A stretch of 12,276 bases of DNA from Acephala macrosclerotiorum. Its lineage: Eukaryota; Ascomycota; Leotiomycetes; Helotiales; Mollisiaceae. The position numbers were made by a program, and so were the translations under genes. Below the pieces are notes generated by a model. That model worked only from the letters and a program-made list of their open reading frames with translations. It was not told the DNA's origin and ran no database searches. Positions 1-7,805 of this stretch are shown piece by piece (position 1 is the stretch's first letter; the number at the start of each line of letters is the position of its first letter). The DNA lies in assembly GCA_014904845.1 (NCBI GenBank), contig MU119935.1:1-12276 (forward strand). Direction: 5' to 3'.

Positions 1-240
1 AGCCTCATTAAACTCTGTGGCGCTAGTCTCAGCTGCTTCGTAGAAGAGCTTATAGAGAGCTAGGAAGGGCCTACTCTCCCTGTGGGAGTTCGGTTCTAAA
101 TAGGGCATTTCCAGCTCTTATTCCACAGCCAAAGAGTGCTCCAGATCTGCCTAAAAGGGCCTTCGTCTTGTCCCAGCTCGTCCTCTTACTGCTGTTGTCC
201 TAATCCTTGAAATCCGTGAGCAGCGCCACAGCCTTCTCTG
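1..240 (-). other. GC-richer tail continuing the Pol frame
   Basis: By hand count this stretch is about 51% GC, against about 32% in the next 180 bases. On the minus strand it continues the Gag-Pol frame with only two stops in about 80 codons: TAG at 200-202 and TAG at 71-73. The encoded text (for example TDFKD before the first stop and ALLGRSGALFG after it) is not a domain I recognise. It may be the natural C-terminal tail of this polyprotein, left out of the RIP-mutated segment, or foreign DNA joined in frame by chance. No LTR is visible here. Confidence 0.4.
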
Positions 241-690
241 TATTAAACCAGTTCTCATTCAAACCCATTGTAGCCTTGTGAGTCGTAAACCGATCATAAA
301 GTAATTGTTTCGTAAAGATATTTGCGATTTGATCGTTCCTTGGAACTGATTTTACTCTCAATTTGTTTCTAGTAACTATATCGTTCCTTATATAGAAATA
401 TCGAACTTTAATATACTTGGATTTGTTTGAGAATTTCGTATTCGTACTAAAATCGATCGCAAAAAAATTGTTGCAATATAGAATAAAAAGTTCTTTGAGG
501 GGTTCTTTAATGATTTCTGGTTATAATTTCTTTAATCAAACTGTTTTTTTTGCGGTTTTATTTGCTATTATAATCTCTGCTTCCATCGAGCTTTGTATTG
601 TACTTCGTTGTCTTTGTGCTGCCTATGAAATTGCTTTATTCCTCAGTATTACCACTTATTCTAAGAACGATTTGCGGTCGTCTTCGGTCC
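240..690 (-). pseudogene. Copia RNase H domain (degenerate)
   Basis: C-terminal RNase H of the copia Pol, which would remove the RNA strand during cDNA synthesis. Minus-strand reading gives a run matching the family in order: a QRQRST...SSMEAEI block (family: STTEAEY), then LKELFILYCNN, then SKYIKVRYFYIRNDIV (family: KHIDIRYHFIRE), then DQIANIFTKQL (family: DQIADIFTK). The Asp of the usual YCDNQ motif is Asn here (codon at 470-472), a G-to-A change that removes an active-site residue. There are two in-frame stops shortly after the EAE block. The plus-strand reading frame at 417-719 is just its antisense. Confidence 0.92.
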
Positions 691-999
691 CTTACATAAA
701 ATCGAAGAATATATTGTAACTTTTGATCGACGTTTTTTTGTAAGTGATTCCCATCGTTCTCGTTCTATTGAGATATCGAAAAAATTACTTCGCAAAACGT
801 AAGTATTCGAAGCACGCGTTGAATATGAATCTAGCAAATTGGCTAACGTAATAACTGATATTTGATCTCGTGCAATTAGCTAGATAGATCGTAGTACCAA
901 TAATCTGTTTGTAGAGATAGAGATTGTCTTCGCTTAGTCAGTTTTCCTTTTCTTTTTCTCGTAGAACTGTACTTTGCGGGAATAGTAGATTCGTTTGAT

Positions 1000-1760
1000 T
1001 CGAGTATTCGAGACCGAGTCGTAGTAATAGCTTATTTATATACATCTCTTGATAAATTGTAAAAGTGTAATTCTCGCGATTTCTCTCGATTTAAAATTTT
1101 ACGAAGACGGTAGTAAGGCTAAAATCTTTGCTTTTTTAACGCCTTTTAATCTTGGTCTTGATAGCGTTCGTGTTTGCTTTGTTTTCAATGATCAGTATAT
1201 CGTCGACAAACAAGAGGATATAGACTCTTTCTCCTATAAAGAGATTAAGATCAGTTTCAAATGCGGTAAACTTCAATTCTTCGAAGTATTATTTGATTTT
1301 ATCGAATTATACTCGAGAAACTTGCTTGAGTCCGTAGAGTGATTTCTTGAGCAGGAAATAAGCATTTTTGCCTTTGAGTTCAGAGTAAAGTTCATAAAAA
1401 AACTCAGGGATTTCTATGTAAATCTCTTCTTTAAAAAGAGGGTTCAAAAACGCTAAATCTATATCAATGTGATCTATCTCTAGATTATACTTTGCAGCAA
1501 ATGCTAAGAATATTCGTAGAGTTGTGTATCTCATAACAAAAGCAAACGTCTCAAAGTAATCAATATTGTAGATTTACTCGAATCCTCTGATAACAATTTT
1601 AGTTTTACGTCGGGTCAATCTGCCACGAGTATTGAACTTTTTTTTTAGTACTCATTTACTTGAAATGATTTTTTTACTACTTGGTAATTTCTTCGTGATA
1701 ATCTTATAAATACCTGTCTTTTAAAAAGCTTCGAGTTTAGCAATGATTGCTTTCATCCAA
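1000..1760 (-). pseudogene. Copia reverse transcriptase domain (degenerate)
   Basis: RNA-dependent DNA polymerase domain of the copia element. Read on the minus strand it begins with a block like the family's W..A...E...L (NWMKAIIAKLEAF), then KIVIRGFE*IYNIDYFETFAFV (family: KARLVARGFEQ..GIDYFETFAPV), then DHIDIDLAFLNPLFKEEIYIEIPE (family: DVKTAFLNG.L.EEIYMEQPE) and LLKKSLYGLKQ. The catalytic YVDD box is FVDD with both Asp retained (1199-1204). Stop codons fall at the KW position of KWVFK (TGA), at the Q of GFEQ (TAA) and just after LYGLKQ. The longest clean stretch is 1307-1534. Identity is secure; the protein cannot be made. Confidence 0.95.
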
Positions 1761-2560
1761 TTAAAAGCGTCCTCTTTTAAGGTCTCATCAACGGTCAAAA
1801 ACTCGAATAAAACGCTGGGCATACTTAGAGAAGATGATTTTTTTTCGTCCAAGTAGACAGCGTTCAAAGCCTTTACTAACTGTTTTACTGTTTAAGAGAA
1901 GGGCATCTTTTTATTGTCCAATTCGCTGTTTGCTGTTCTCCTCGCCTTGGCAAAAGAATTATAAAGATTCTTGGTCCTTTTAATCGTTCGATCGTTGACT
2001 CTTGATATTTGAGATAAATATTGCTTTTGAGCTTAATTAAAGCTCTAAGTACTAAAATCTTGTTTGACTACTGGTTTTAAACTTGTTTCAACTCCATTTT
2101 CACAAGTACTTATTTTAGTACTATTATTCTCATCAGCACGTATTTTAGTGCTATCAATCATCTCATTACTAGAAGAGTAATCAATTGGTGCATTAATAAC
2201 GATATAATCGTAGATTGTATTATTAGTAATAGGCAGATTTGCTACAATATGCTTAAACTCTTAAAAAATAAAGAACTTTGAGAATTTGTATTCATAGAAC
2301 TTAATATCAACTGAAAGAGTCTCTTTCAATGTTTTGCAATTCAATAACTTGTAGATACTATTTCTAGTGATGTTTACGAAAATATGCTCCTCTTTAATCC
2401 TAGAAGTCTATTTACTTGATTGATCTTTGAACTCTTTAATATTGGCCTGGCATCTAAAAGCAATTAGAGTTTTCTGTAATACTAGAGAGTCTAATTTCTT
2501 TCTAGTATAGACTTCAAATAAAATACATATCCCTTGGTCCTCTAATTTAAATTCCGGGAC
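1761..2560 (-). other. Copia Pol linker between integrase and reverse transcriptase
   Basis: AT-rich sequence carrying the same minus-strand frame with numerous stops. In copia elements this stretch is the poorly conserved integrase C-terminal and linker region, and no motif can be named. The tetranucleotide pattern TTTTAGTACT/AGTACT recurs near 2050-2150 but no regular array is seen. Confidence 0.6.
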
Positions 2561-3230
2561 TGGCCATGGAAGTACGTTTATTAGTACTCTATTCTTGATC
2601 TAGATTGCATGTTCTACGGCATAGTCCCAAAAAATCAATAGAAACTTGACCTCGTAGATTATAGACTTAGCGGTATTGTCCATTGTTTGTATTGCTCGCT
2701 TAATAACACTATTTAATAAGTGTTTATATAGTAAACAAAACTCATACCTAGAAGAACTGGGCAGTGTTTTGAGCCATTTTTGAAAATCTTCCCCGAACTC
2801 GCCCGATCTATTATTACACTTAAAGTAGACAACATCCTCTCTTGTATCTCTCTTGATGATTCCACAGATTTCACGAATATAAGACTGGATTTCTCTCGCA
2901 TTTTTATCTTTTAGAAATCTGATTTAAAAGTACCGTATTGCGTCGTCCGTAATTAGAAAAAAATATTGATTCTCTTTATAAGATTTAAACAATTTACCAG
3001 AAATATCACTATGCAATCTCCTCTTTTTTCTAGTAACTCTACTATTTGTCTTCTTTCTAAAAATTTCCTTGATCTTGCCCGTTGCACAAGTTTCACATGT
3101 TTTATGCCCAGCATATAATCTGAATCTCGGCATTTTCATGTTTGTAACATCGACCAGTTTTCGAAGTGCATTATAATTAATGTAATTAAAACGCCAGTAC
3201 ATGAGCTCTCACAAAGTTTCTTTAGAATCT
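2440..3230 (-). pseudogene. Copia GAG-pre-integrase zinc region and integrase core (degenerate)
   Basis: Integrase inserts the cDNA into the genome. On the minus strand the pre-integrase HHCC module reads ELMYWRFNYINYNALRKL, then CETCATGK; the two Cys are present but both His of the usual WHRRLGHIN are Tyr (CAY to TAY). The core follows: RRLHSDISGKL holds the first Asp (3005-3007); VVYFKCNNRSGEF replaces the second Asp of CDNG by Asn (2813-2815); NSVIKRAIQTM replaces the catalytic Glu of NGV.ER by Lys (2699-2701). RYF is followed by a stop where the family has Trp. LIFWDYAVEHAI and NRVL then match the conserved stretch after the core. Two of the three DDE residues are thus lost by G-to-A changes. 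Confidence 0.93.
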
Positions 3231-3559
3231 ATTGCTTCGAAAAGCTTTATTGATAATCGGATTCTCATCAGTACATTCGTGGTAATATTCGCCGAATATA
3301 CAATAGTATTACTAACATTTTGATATTAATTTAGTATAAAAAGATTATCTTTAGGATTCTTGGGAATTGTAAATATCACTTTTTTATTTCTATTATTTGT
3401 AATACCAATTGCTCGTTTTCTTTTAAATATGATCGATATTTCATCTTCTATAAATTGTGGAATAGAAATTAATCTCATTGCTTCAAAACTTGATACATAC
3501 TAGATTTTTTTGAGTCTTAGCTCTTTTTGAGAAATTATCCAAACTTGATCTTAATATTT

Positions 3560-3760
3560 AATCGCGTCTATAACAGTGTCGTTTGCCGTGACAACTTTGT
3601 TTAGTATTTACTAGCGTTTTAAGTATATAAAATCAGATTGTATACCACTGAAGTATTTCGAGGCACCAGAGTCTAAAGCAGATAGTAGAGCCTGAGCTCG
3701 TCCAATCAGTGCTCGAGTTGGTAAAAATGGTGAGAGTGAAAATTGTCTTCTACTAGTGTA
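3560..3760 (-). pseudogene. Copia aspartic protease active-site region (degenerate)
   Basis: Pepsin-like protease that would cut the Gag-Pol polyprotein. The active-site signature DSGAS is at 3659-3673 on the minus strand, with the catalytic Asp codon at 3671-3673, preceded by QALLSAL. The family usually has DSGAS(T) followed by His within two residues; here it reads SKYF, where H-to-Y (CAY to TAY) fits RIP. Two adjacent stops (TAG TAA) follow about 20 codons downstream. The remainder between here and the integrase is in the same frame but has at least four more stops. Confidence 0.75.
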
Positions 3761-3969
3761 GGCTTTCATCTATCGAGAGTAGTAGACAGAGCTCATATAT
3801 AGACGCTCGGTATGTCTCTCAGTCTTATTCTTGAATAGCAGTCGAGTAAGCACCATTATCACTAGTAAAAGTGCCATAAATACGATGAAGTAAACAGAAG
3901 AGAAGGGATTCCATTATGTCTTGCCTATAGTCACCATACTTGCTCTGGTAGTAGGTTCAATTGTTGCAA

Positions 3970-5037
3970 TTTTTGCTTACTCAGAGTTCTTTTGATCTTA
4001 TCTTCTGTCAACTTTCCTACTCCTCCGTTTTGTTCTATACTCAATCTTATAATGCTTATAGCGCATATACTAACTATATTGATTTGGATTAAGCTCATTA
4101 TAATCAACGGGTTCCTTGTTATCGCTATTATCGTCTCAACGATCTTTAGATTTTGCAGAACGAGATACTAATAATCCAAATTTTCTACGATTACTTCTCT
4201 TCTTTTTACGGTATCTATTATTGTTATTATTGCGATTATCGCGATTAGTCCTTCGCCCTTTGTTTCTAGCTTGTCTGCCACTACGAGGTTGCCTACGACC
4301 ACGCTGTTGTCCTTCTCCACGAGTGTAGTTTACAGTTGCTGAGGTCTCTCTCTTATCATAGACTTGCAGTATAATAATCGCTTTATCGAGTGTACGCTCG
4401 GCCTTTGATAGACAAAAAATATAATATTTCGTGCCCTCGTAATTGCTATTCTCAAAAATAGTTATTATAATTCGATTTAAGATCTCATCATCGATGATTA
4501 GTCTCTCGGTCGTTGCAAACTGAAATTTGTAGAACTCGAGATGATCTGCGAATTCTTTGATTCCTTTAAAAGTCTCGAATTTTTTTTGTTTAAAGTTCGT
4601 TCGTTGAATGGACACTTAAATAAAATCAACGATTTTATCGTATTTTTTGAGTTCGTTTTAGATTCCCTTGACATCTTCGAAAAAAACTAATAGAAAAATC
4701 TTGTCTTGTAGTTTGTCGTCTACGCTATTTGAGATGATTTGAATAGCTTTAGTAGCCTTCTTTTCCCAGGCCGTAATCCGATTAATTGACGCAAGAAAGG
4801 CCGGTTTCGGTTTTTTACTATTAACTAGTTTTATGGCATAAATACTAGCAAAAGCGACTAAATAGGAGTTCTTGAATCGAGGATAGTTATCCCCTGTGAG
4901 GATTTCAATCCTACTTTACTTGCAGACGTAGTGAGATGCTGTAGAGGTAAGTGCTGTAGTACCGATTGAAGCTGTTAGAGTCGCTATAGCGAATAGGATT
5001 GATATTTTAAAGTAAAAAGATACGACGGTTTCAATGA
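3970..5037 (-). pseudogene. Copia gag / capsid region (degenerate)
   Basis: Capsid-like protein of the element. The minus-strand frame opens right behind the primer-binding site. It contains EILTGDNYPRFKNSYLVAF, a typical copia gag opening (L.G.NY..W), then an Ala/Lys-rich helical part with AWEKKATKAI, then FKGIKEFADHLEFYKFQF (gag helix region). It ends in a strongly basic Arg/Asn/Lys segment (4136-4320) that would bind nucleic acid. A CCHC zinc knuckle is expected after the basic part; I cannot find an intact one. Stops include TAA after ...VCK near 4895, TAA near 4653, TAA at 4616-4618 and TGA at 4136-4138. The longest open piece is 4136-4615. Confidence 0.8.
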
Positions 5038-5040
5038 GCA

Positions 5041-5058
5041 CCTTCCGGGCTCATAACC
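5041..5058 (-). promoter_or_regulatory. Primer-binding site, half-tRNA-iMet type
   Basis: Directly after the LTR end the minus strand reads GGTTATGAGCCCGG. This complements the anticodon arm of fungal initiator tRNA-Met (GGGCTCATAACC), not its 3' end. Drosophila copia is known to use a cleaved initiator tRNA-Met half in the same way. The position, immediately inside ...ACA of the LTR, supports the call. The complementarity is judged from memory of the tRNA consensus. Confidence 0.65.
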
Positions 5059-5193
5059 TGTCAATTTGAGTGATATATTCGATGGATTTGATGGTCTGGT
5101 TGATTGATTAAGGTAGTGAGATCTAGCTAGGTGCGGGGACATTATATCCATTGCAGTGCTTACTCAGCACTAAAACCACTCGAAAGTCTAACA
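5059..5193 (-). repeat. 5' LTR of the copia element (135 bp)
   Basis: Bounded on the minus strand by TGTTAG at the start and TTGACA at the end, so it has the TG...CA ends (here TGT...ACA) of LTRs, with the primer-binding site abutting its end. It holds a CAAT-like and TATAAT stretch (minus strand CAATGGATATAATG) and a hairpin AGTGCT/AGCACT at 5155-5171. The start at 5193 is inferred from the TG and from the point where the neighbouring reading frame stops being coherent; the second LTR is not in the window, so the boundary cannot be confirmed by comparison. Confidence 0.65.
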
Positions 5194-5460
5194 CTCCAGA
5201 CCCTCTAATCCACTCTTTCCCACTGTCCTGCCATCTGCACTCACGCTCCAGCCCACATTCCCATATAACACATTGACAATTCCTTTCACAGTAGCAGGTA
5301 AAGAAATCGTCACCGTTCCTTGGGAAGGAACGTATTCTTTGCTCGCGACTCCGATCATCATTTGCGTGCCGACGATCCAGGCACTGGCGTCCACTAGAGG
5401 TTCGCCTGAGACGGGGAGGTTCTTGATTACGTGCGAGGAGAAGAGGAATTAAAAAGCGAG
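5194..5460 (-). pseudogene. 3' fragment of a host gene interrupted by the LTR; product not recognised
   Basis: The minus strand is open from about 5448 (after a TAA) to the LTR junction, with good non-AT-rich codon use. The text includes VIKNLPVSGEPLVDAS, TQMMIGVASKEYVPSQG, VTISLPATVKGIVNVLYG and GWSVSADG. Alternating hydrophobic residues, Gly and Ser suggest an all-beta C-terminal domain, such as those on secreted carbohydrate-active enzymes; this is only an impression. The frame ends with ...GLEGLE and then enters the LTR, whose first bases supply Cys and a TAG stop. The simplest reading is that the retrotransposon landed near the 3' end of this gene. There is no valid ATG in this piece, and the upstream part is blocked by the TAA at about 5449-5451. 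Confidence 0.45.
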
Positions 5461-5519
5461 AAGTTAAAACACGTGACGATGTGGTAAATCTTGTTCAAAA
5501 TACTCAAGTCTACTTAAAT

Positions 5520-5610
5520 AAGCTGTTTAGGGTGCTTAAGTAAGTTGCTTAGGGCTTAGGGTGCTTAAGTTGCTCGGGTGAGTTGCTCAGGTTGCTTAGG
5601 CGAATTGATT
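5520..5610. repeat. Degenerate minisatellite with TTAGGG motifs
   Basis: The 15-mer TTAGGGTGCTTAAGT occurs exactly at 5527-5541 and again at 5556-5570. Around it are diverged versions: TTGCTTAGGGC, TTGCTCGGGTGAG, TTGCTCAGG and TTGCTTAGGCG. TTAGGG itself, the usual fungal telomere unit, is at 5527-5532, 5549-5554 and 5556-5561. The spacing is irregular (roughly 9-22), so this is a decayed tandem array, not a telomere tract. Confidence 0.65.
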
Positions 5611-5955
5611 AAGTCGAGGGTGATTAGCGCCTGAGCAAGAGCGGCAAGCTCACTAACCGAAAGTGAAGGCAGAGAGAGAGAAAATTAATCGACAATACCC
5701 CAACCTTTTAGCAAGTCCAAGCCTGTATAACGCTAAATTTATAGTAATGGAGGCTACTTGCCTCTGCGCAAAATACGCTACTGGTCCTCTGTAATTTTAC
5801 CCCGCGCTTCTGAATTTTTCCTCTTCTCCAACTTACAACCACATTGTCAATCGTCATCTATGGCAGATGTTGTTTGTTGCGACAGTGCTGAATTATGGGT
5901 TCGGATATGAGCCAATCGCGTGAAATGCTCGAAATAATAAATCACAGCTGGGATC
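5611..5955. other. Non-coding stretch upstream of the transcription-factor pseudogene
   Basis: No open frame or RNA gene found. It contains a short GA run (AGAGAGAGAG near 5672-5681) and CT-rich segments near 5815-5830 of the kind found in fungal promoters. It would have been the promoter and 5' leader of the gene starting at 5956; no specific site can be named. Confidence 0.4.
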
Positions 5956-7209
5956 ATGGCATCTCGACGAAGTCAACATATCGCTGGCAAAGTATGCGAT
6001 GCCTGTCGAGATCGTAAAACCAAGGTGAGCGAACTCTTTCATTCTGAAATCTGGATACTGATTAAACGCAGTGTATATGGACGGACGGGATGCCGTGTGA
6101 TGAATGTGTGACTACTGGAATCCTGTGCACCTTCTAGACGAGCCGCAAGAGAAGAGGACGACGCTCAACGTCAGTGGCCTGCTTTCTTTGCTCCTCTTTC
6201 TAACGAAATGTGTCAGGGTACTTGAAAAAAATGCTGGAAATCAGGAGAATCAAATGCCCTACGTGCCATCCCAGGCGAAGAACTCCATGCTCAGCCCTTA
6301 GCCATCGCCACACGAACATCAAAGTCGAACACCTATGTCCAATGCCTACATCCACCTGGCCATCTTGATCAGGGTCTTCTTATGCGTACTCGGTCTCCCC
6401 TCCGCACACCCATCCAATCCATTTTCACACCAGACTACTGCACAGTCCTCTCGGAGTCAGTTTCTTTCTCCAGCATCCCTTCTCCGGACCTTCAATGCCC
6501 TTTCCTCCGTCCCAGACGACCTCCCGTCCGATCTCTCCATTCATGAACCCCAACCACCTTCGCAGCAAGAAACAAAAGCAATTCACCACTTCAATATCAC
6601 GAAATAAAATGTCCACATCACAAAACTCTAGCTCCAATCGTGGATTCTCGATCGCTACCTCAGTCTCCTCCCATCTGCCACCTCGCCACAGTCGCCCATC
6701 ACTGCCCTGACCGAGGCACAGCGATTGAAAAGCTACAGACAAGAGATTAAGAAGCAGGCACTACAAGTGCTGAACTATTGCTCGCAAAATAAGTTAGAAA
6801 GCCATGGCGAGAGTATAGTAATAAAGATTCGGGAGATTGCTACAAGTTTGCTGGAGCAGGGGCAGGAACAGGAGCAAAGTGGGGCAGTTCGACAAGAGTG
6901 TGTGATTGGGAGCACAAGTAGCGATGGCAATGAGGAGATTTTGAATGGCTAGGATTATACCATAGCGTCGTTCTTACAAATTCTGGCGAGTTTGGACTAT
7001 GCGAATCGGCAGGCTGTTGAAAGTGGCTAGAATTTCGATTCTTTCTAAAACGATACTGCATTATCTATCTGTACGGAAGGTCACATTTGCTTTGCAGGGT
7101 CAAGAACTGTTTGGACCTTGGAAAGAAAATTGTTCCCAGATGCACACCTTTTCCATCATGCAAATAATAGCGTTCCAAGCCCTACGCAAGCATGCTCCAG
7201 ACTTTTATG
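5956..7209 (+). pseudogene. Zn2Cys6 (fungal binuclear cluster) transcription factor, pseudogene
   Basis: Remnant of a fungal-type DNA-binding regulator. ATG at 5956 starts MASRRSQHIAGKVCDACRDR; a 47-nt intron (6025-6071) with GTGAGC, branch-like CTGAT and CAG splits the zinc cluster. Joined, it gives a complete Cys pattern C-x2-C-x6-C-x7-C-x2-C-x6-C (last Cys at about 6126-6128), the N-terminal DNA-binding motif of this family. Two codons later is TAG (6135-6137), followed in frame by a basic SRKRRGRR stretch, as is usual after the cluster, and a further TAA at 6201. From about 6302 to 7209 another plus frame is mostly open: a Ser/Pro/Gln-rich linker, then LTEAQRLKSYRQEIKKQAL and FLQILASLDYANRQA. 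It has TAG at 6950-6952 and further stops. The retained intron argues against a processed copy. The middle-homology domain is not clearly readable, so the exact subfamily is unknown. Confidence 0.82.
6025..6071 (+). other. Spliceosomal intron within the zinc-cluster exon
   Basis: GTGAGC donor, CTGAT branch-like motif at 6058-6062 and ACGCAG acceptor; 47 nt, a normal fungal size. Removing it is exactly what brings the third Cys (TGT at 6072-6074) to six residues after the second Cys, so the protein motif itself validates the splice. Confidence 0.85.
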
Positions 7210-7805
7210 CCAAAAAAAAAAAAAAAGGCTGCTGAGAGCACAGACAGCTGAGAAAGGCTTCTGATTAAATGCTCTCATTTGCGATTAGATTTACTAAAAA
7301 TGAGAGCAAAGAGGGGCAATTTGAGGCTCGGCGCAATACGGCAAGCTAAAAATCCACTCCTCATTTCCCAAAAAGTATTCAATCTTCTAAAAGTTCTCTA
7401 CCTTTGCCTCTCTCCTCCTTTCTTACTTGTGCCTAAACACCCGCCCACACCTATTATACCTATGCATAAGGACTTACTTAAACCAAACTTTTGATTTTAG
7501 AATGATTCCTTTTATCCTCGTTTTTTTAACGTTAATATTCAAAAAAGAAAAAAAAGAAAAAAAAAATTCAAAGTGGACATTTTCAAGCTTTATAGTTGGC
7601 TTTTTTTTTTTAAAAAAAAAAAAAGTCTGGAGTAAAAGTCTAGAGCACTGCTTTCGTAAGGAAGCTTGCATAATACACTCTCGTCAACACTTTCCCCAAT
7701 CCTGCGAGCAAAGCATTACAAAGCCACCATCAAACCACCCGCAACCGGTAACAAGACCGCCACCAAGGACCTGGACTTGATATCTCCTTCACTGCACTCA
7801 CACCC
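7210..7805. other. Non-coding stretch with homopolymer tracts
   Basis: No gene supported. It contains A15 at 7212-7226, an A/G-rich run at 7541-7566, and a T11-A13 block at 7601-7624. Short open frames across it depend on these tracts and have no protein-like composition. The inverted repeat at 7270-7308 is listed separately. Confidence 0.5.
7270..7308. repeat. Perfect 11-bp inverted repeat (hairpin)
   Basis: TGCTCTCATTT (7270-7280) and AAATGAGAGCA (7298-7308) are exact reverse complements separated by 17 bases. It lies about 60 bases past the last readable part of the transcription-factor pseudogene. It could be a small foldback element or a 3' RNA hairpin; neither can be decided. Confidence 0.7.

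Larger units (their letters stand above)
1..5193 (-). mobile_element. Degenerate Ty1/copia LTR retrotransposon (RIP-mutated), left end not reached
   Basis: A copia-type element read on the minus strand, in the order LTR, primer-binding site, gag, protease, integrase, reverse transcriptase, RNase H. Integrase before reverse transcriptase is diagnostic of Ty1/copia rather than Ty3/gypsy. Every recognised domain lies in the same frame (the codon's highest coordinate leaves remainder 1 on division by 3), from about 5037 down to base 1, so it was one Gag-Pol polyprotein of about 1,680 codons. It is dead: many in-frame stops, mostly TAA and TAG, and several catalytic acidic residues are replaced. 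No frameshift is needed to follow it. Base composition is AT-rich from about 290 to 5040. The 3' LTR should lie to the left of the window; the 5' LTR sequence is not seen again in 1-290. The left boundary is therefore open, and 1-240 may not belong to the same RIP-mutated copy. Confidence 0.93.

Noticed and set aside
1..290. 3' LTR of the copia element
   Set aside because: The sequence at the LTR ends (TGTTAGAC... and ...ATTGACA on the minus strand) does not recur here.
417..1342. Plus-strand open frames at 417-719 and 1049-1342
   Set aside because: They are antisense to the copia RNase H and reverse transcriptase domains, whose minus-strand motifs are unambiguous.
4136..4200. A zinc knuckle at the end of gag
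   Set aside because: A CCHC-like reading needs a frame change and leaves a wrong spacing between His and the last Cys, so it is not claimed.
4116..4328. Plus-strand frame very rich in Leu and Arg
   Set aside because: It is the antisense of the Arg/Asn/Lys-rich tail of gag; the Leu runs are a mirror of the basic codons.
5520..5610. CRISPR-like array or true telomere
   Set aside because: The repeats are short, irregular and degenerate with no uniform spacers, and TTAGGG units are not in tandem.
6425..6742. Minus-strand frame of 105 codons
   Set aside because: It overlaps the Ser/Pro/Gln-rich linker of the transcription-factor remnant on the other strand and shows no domain.
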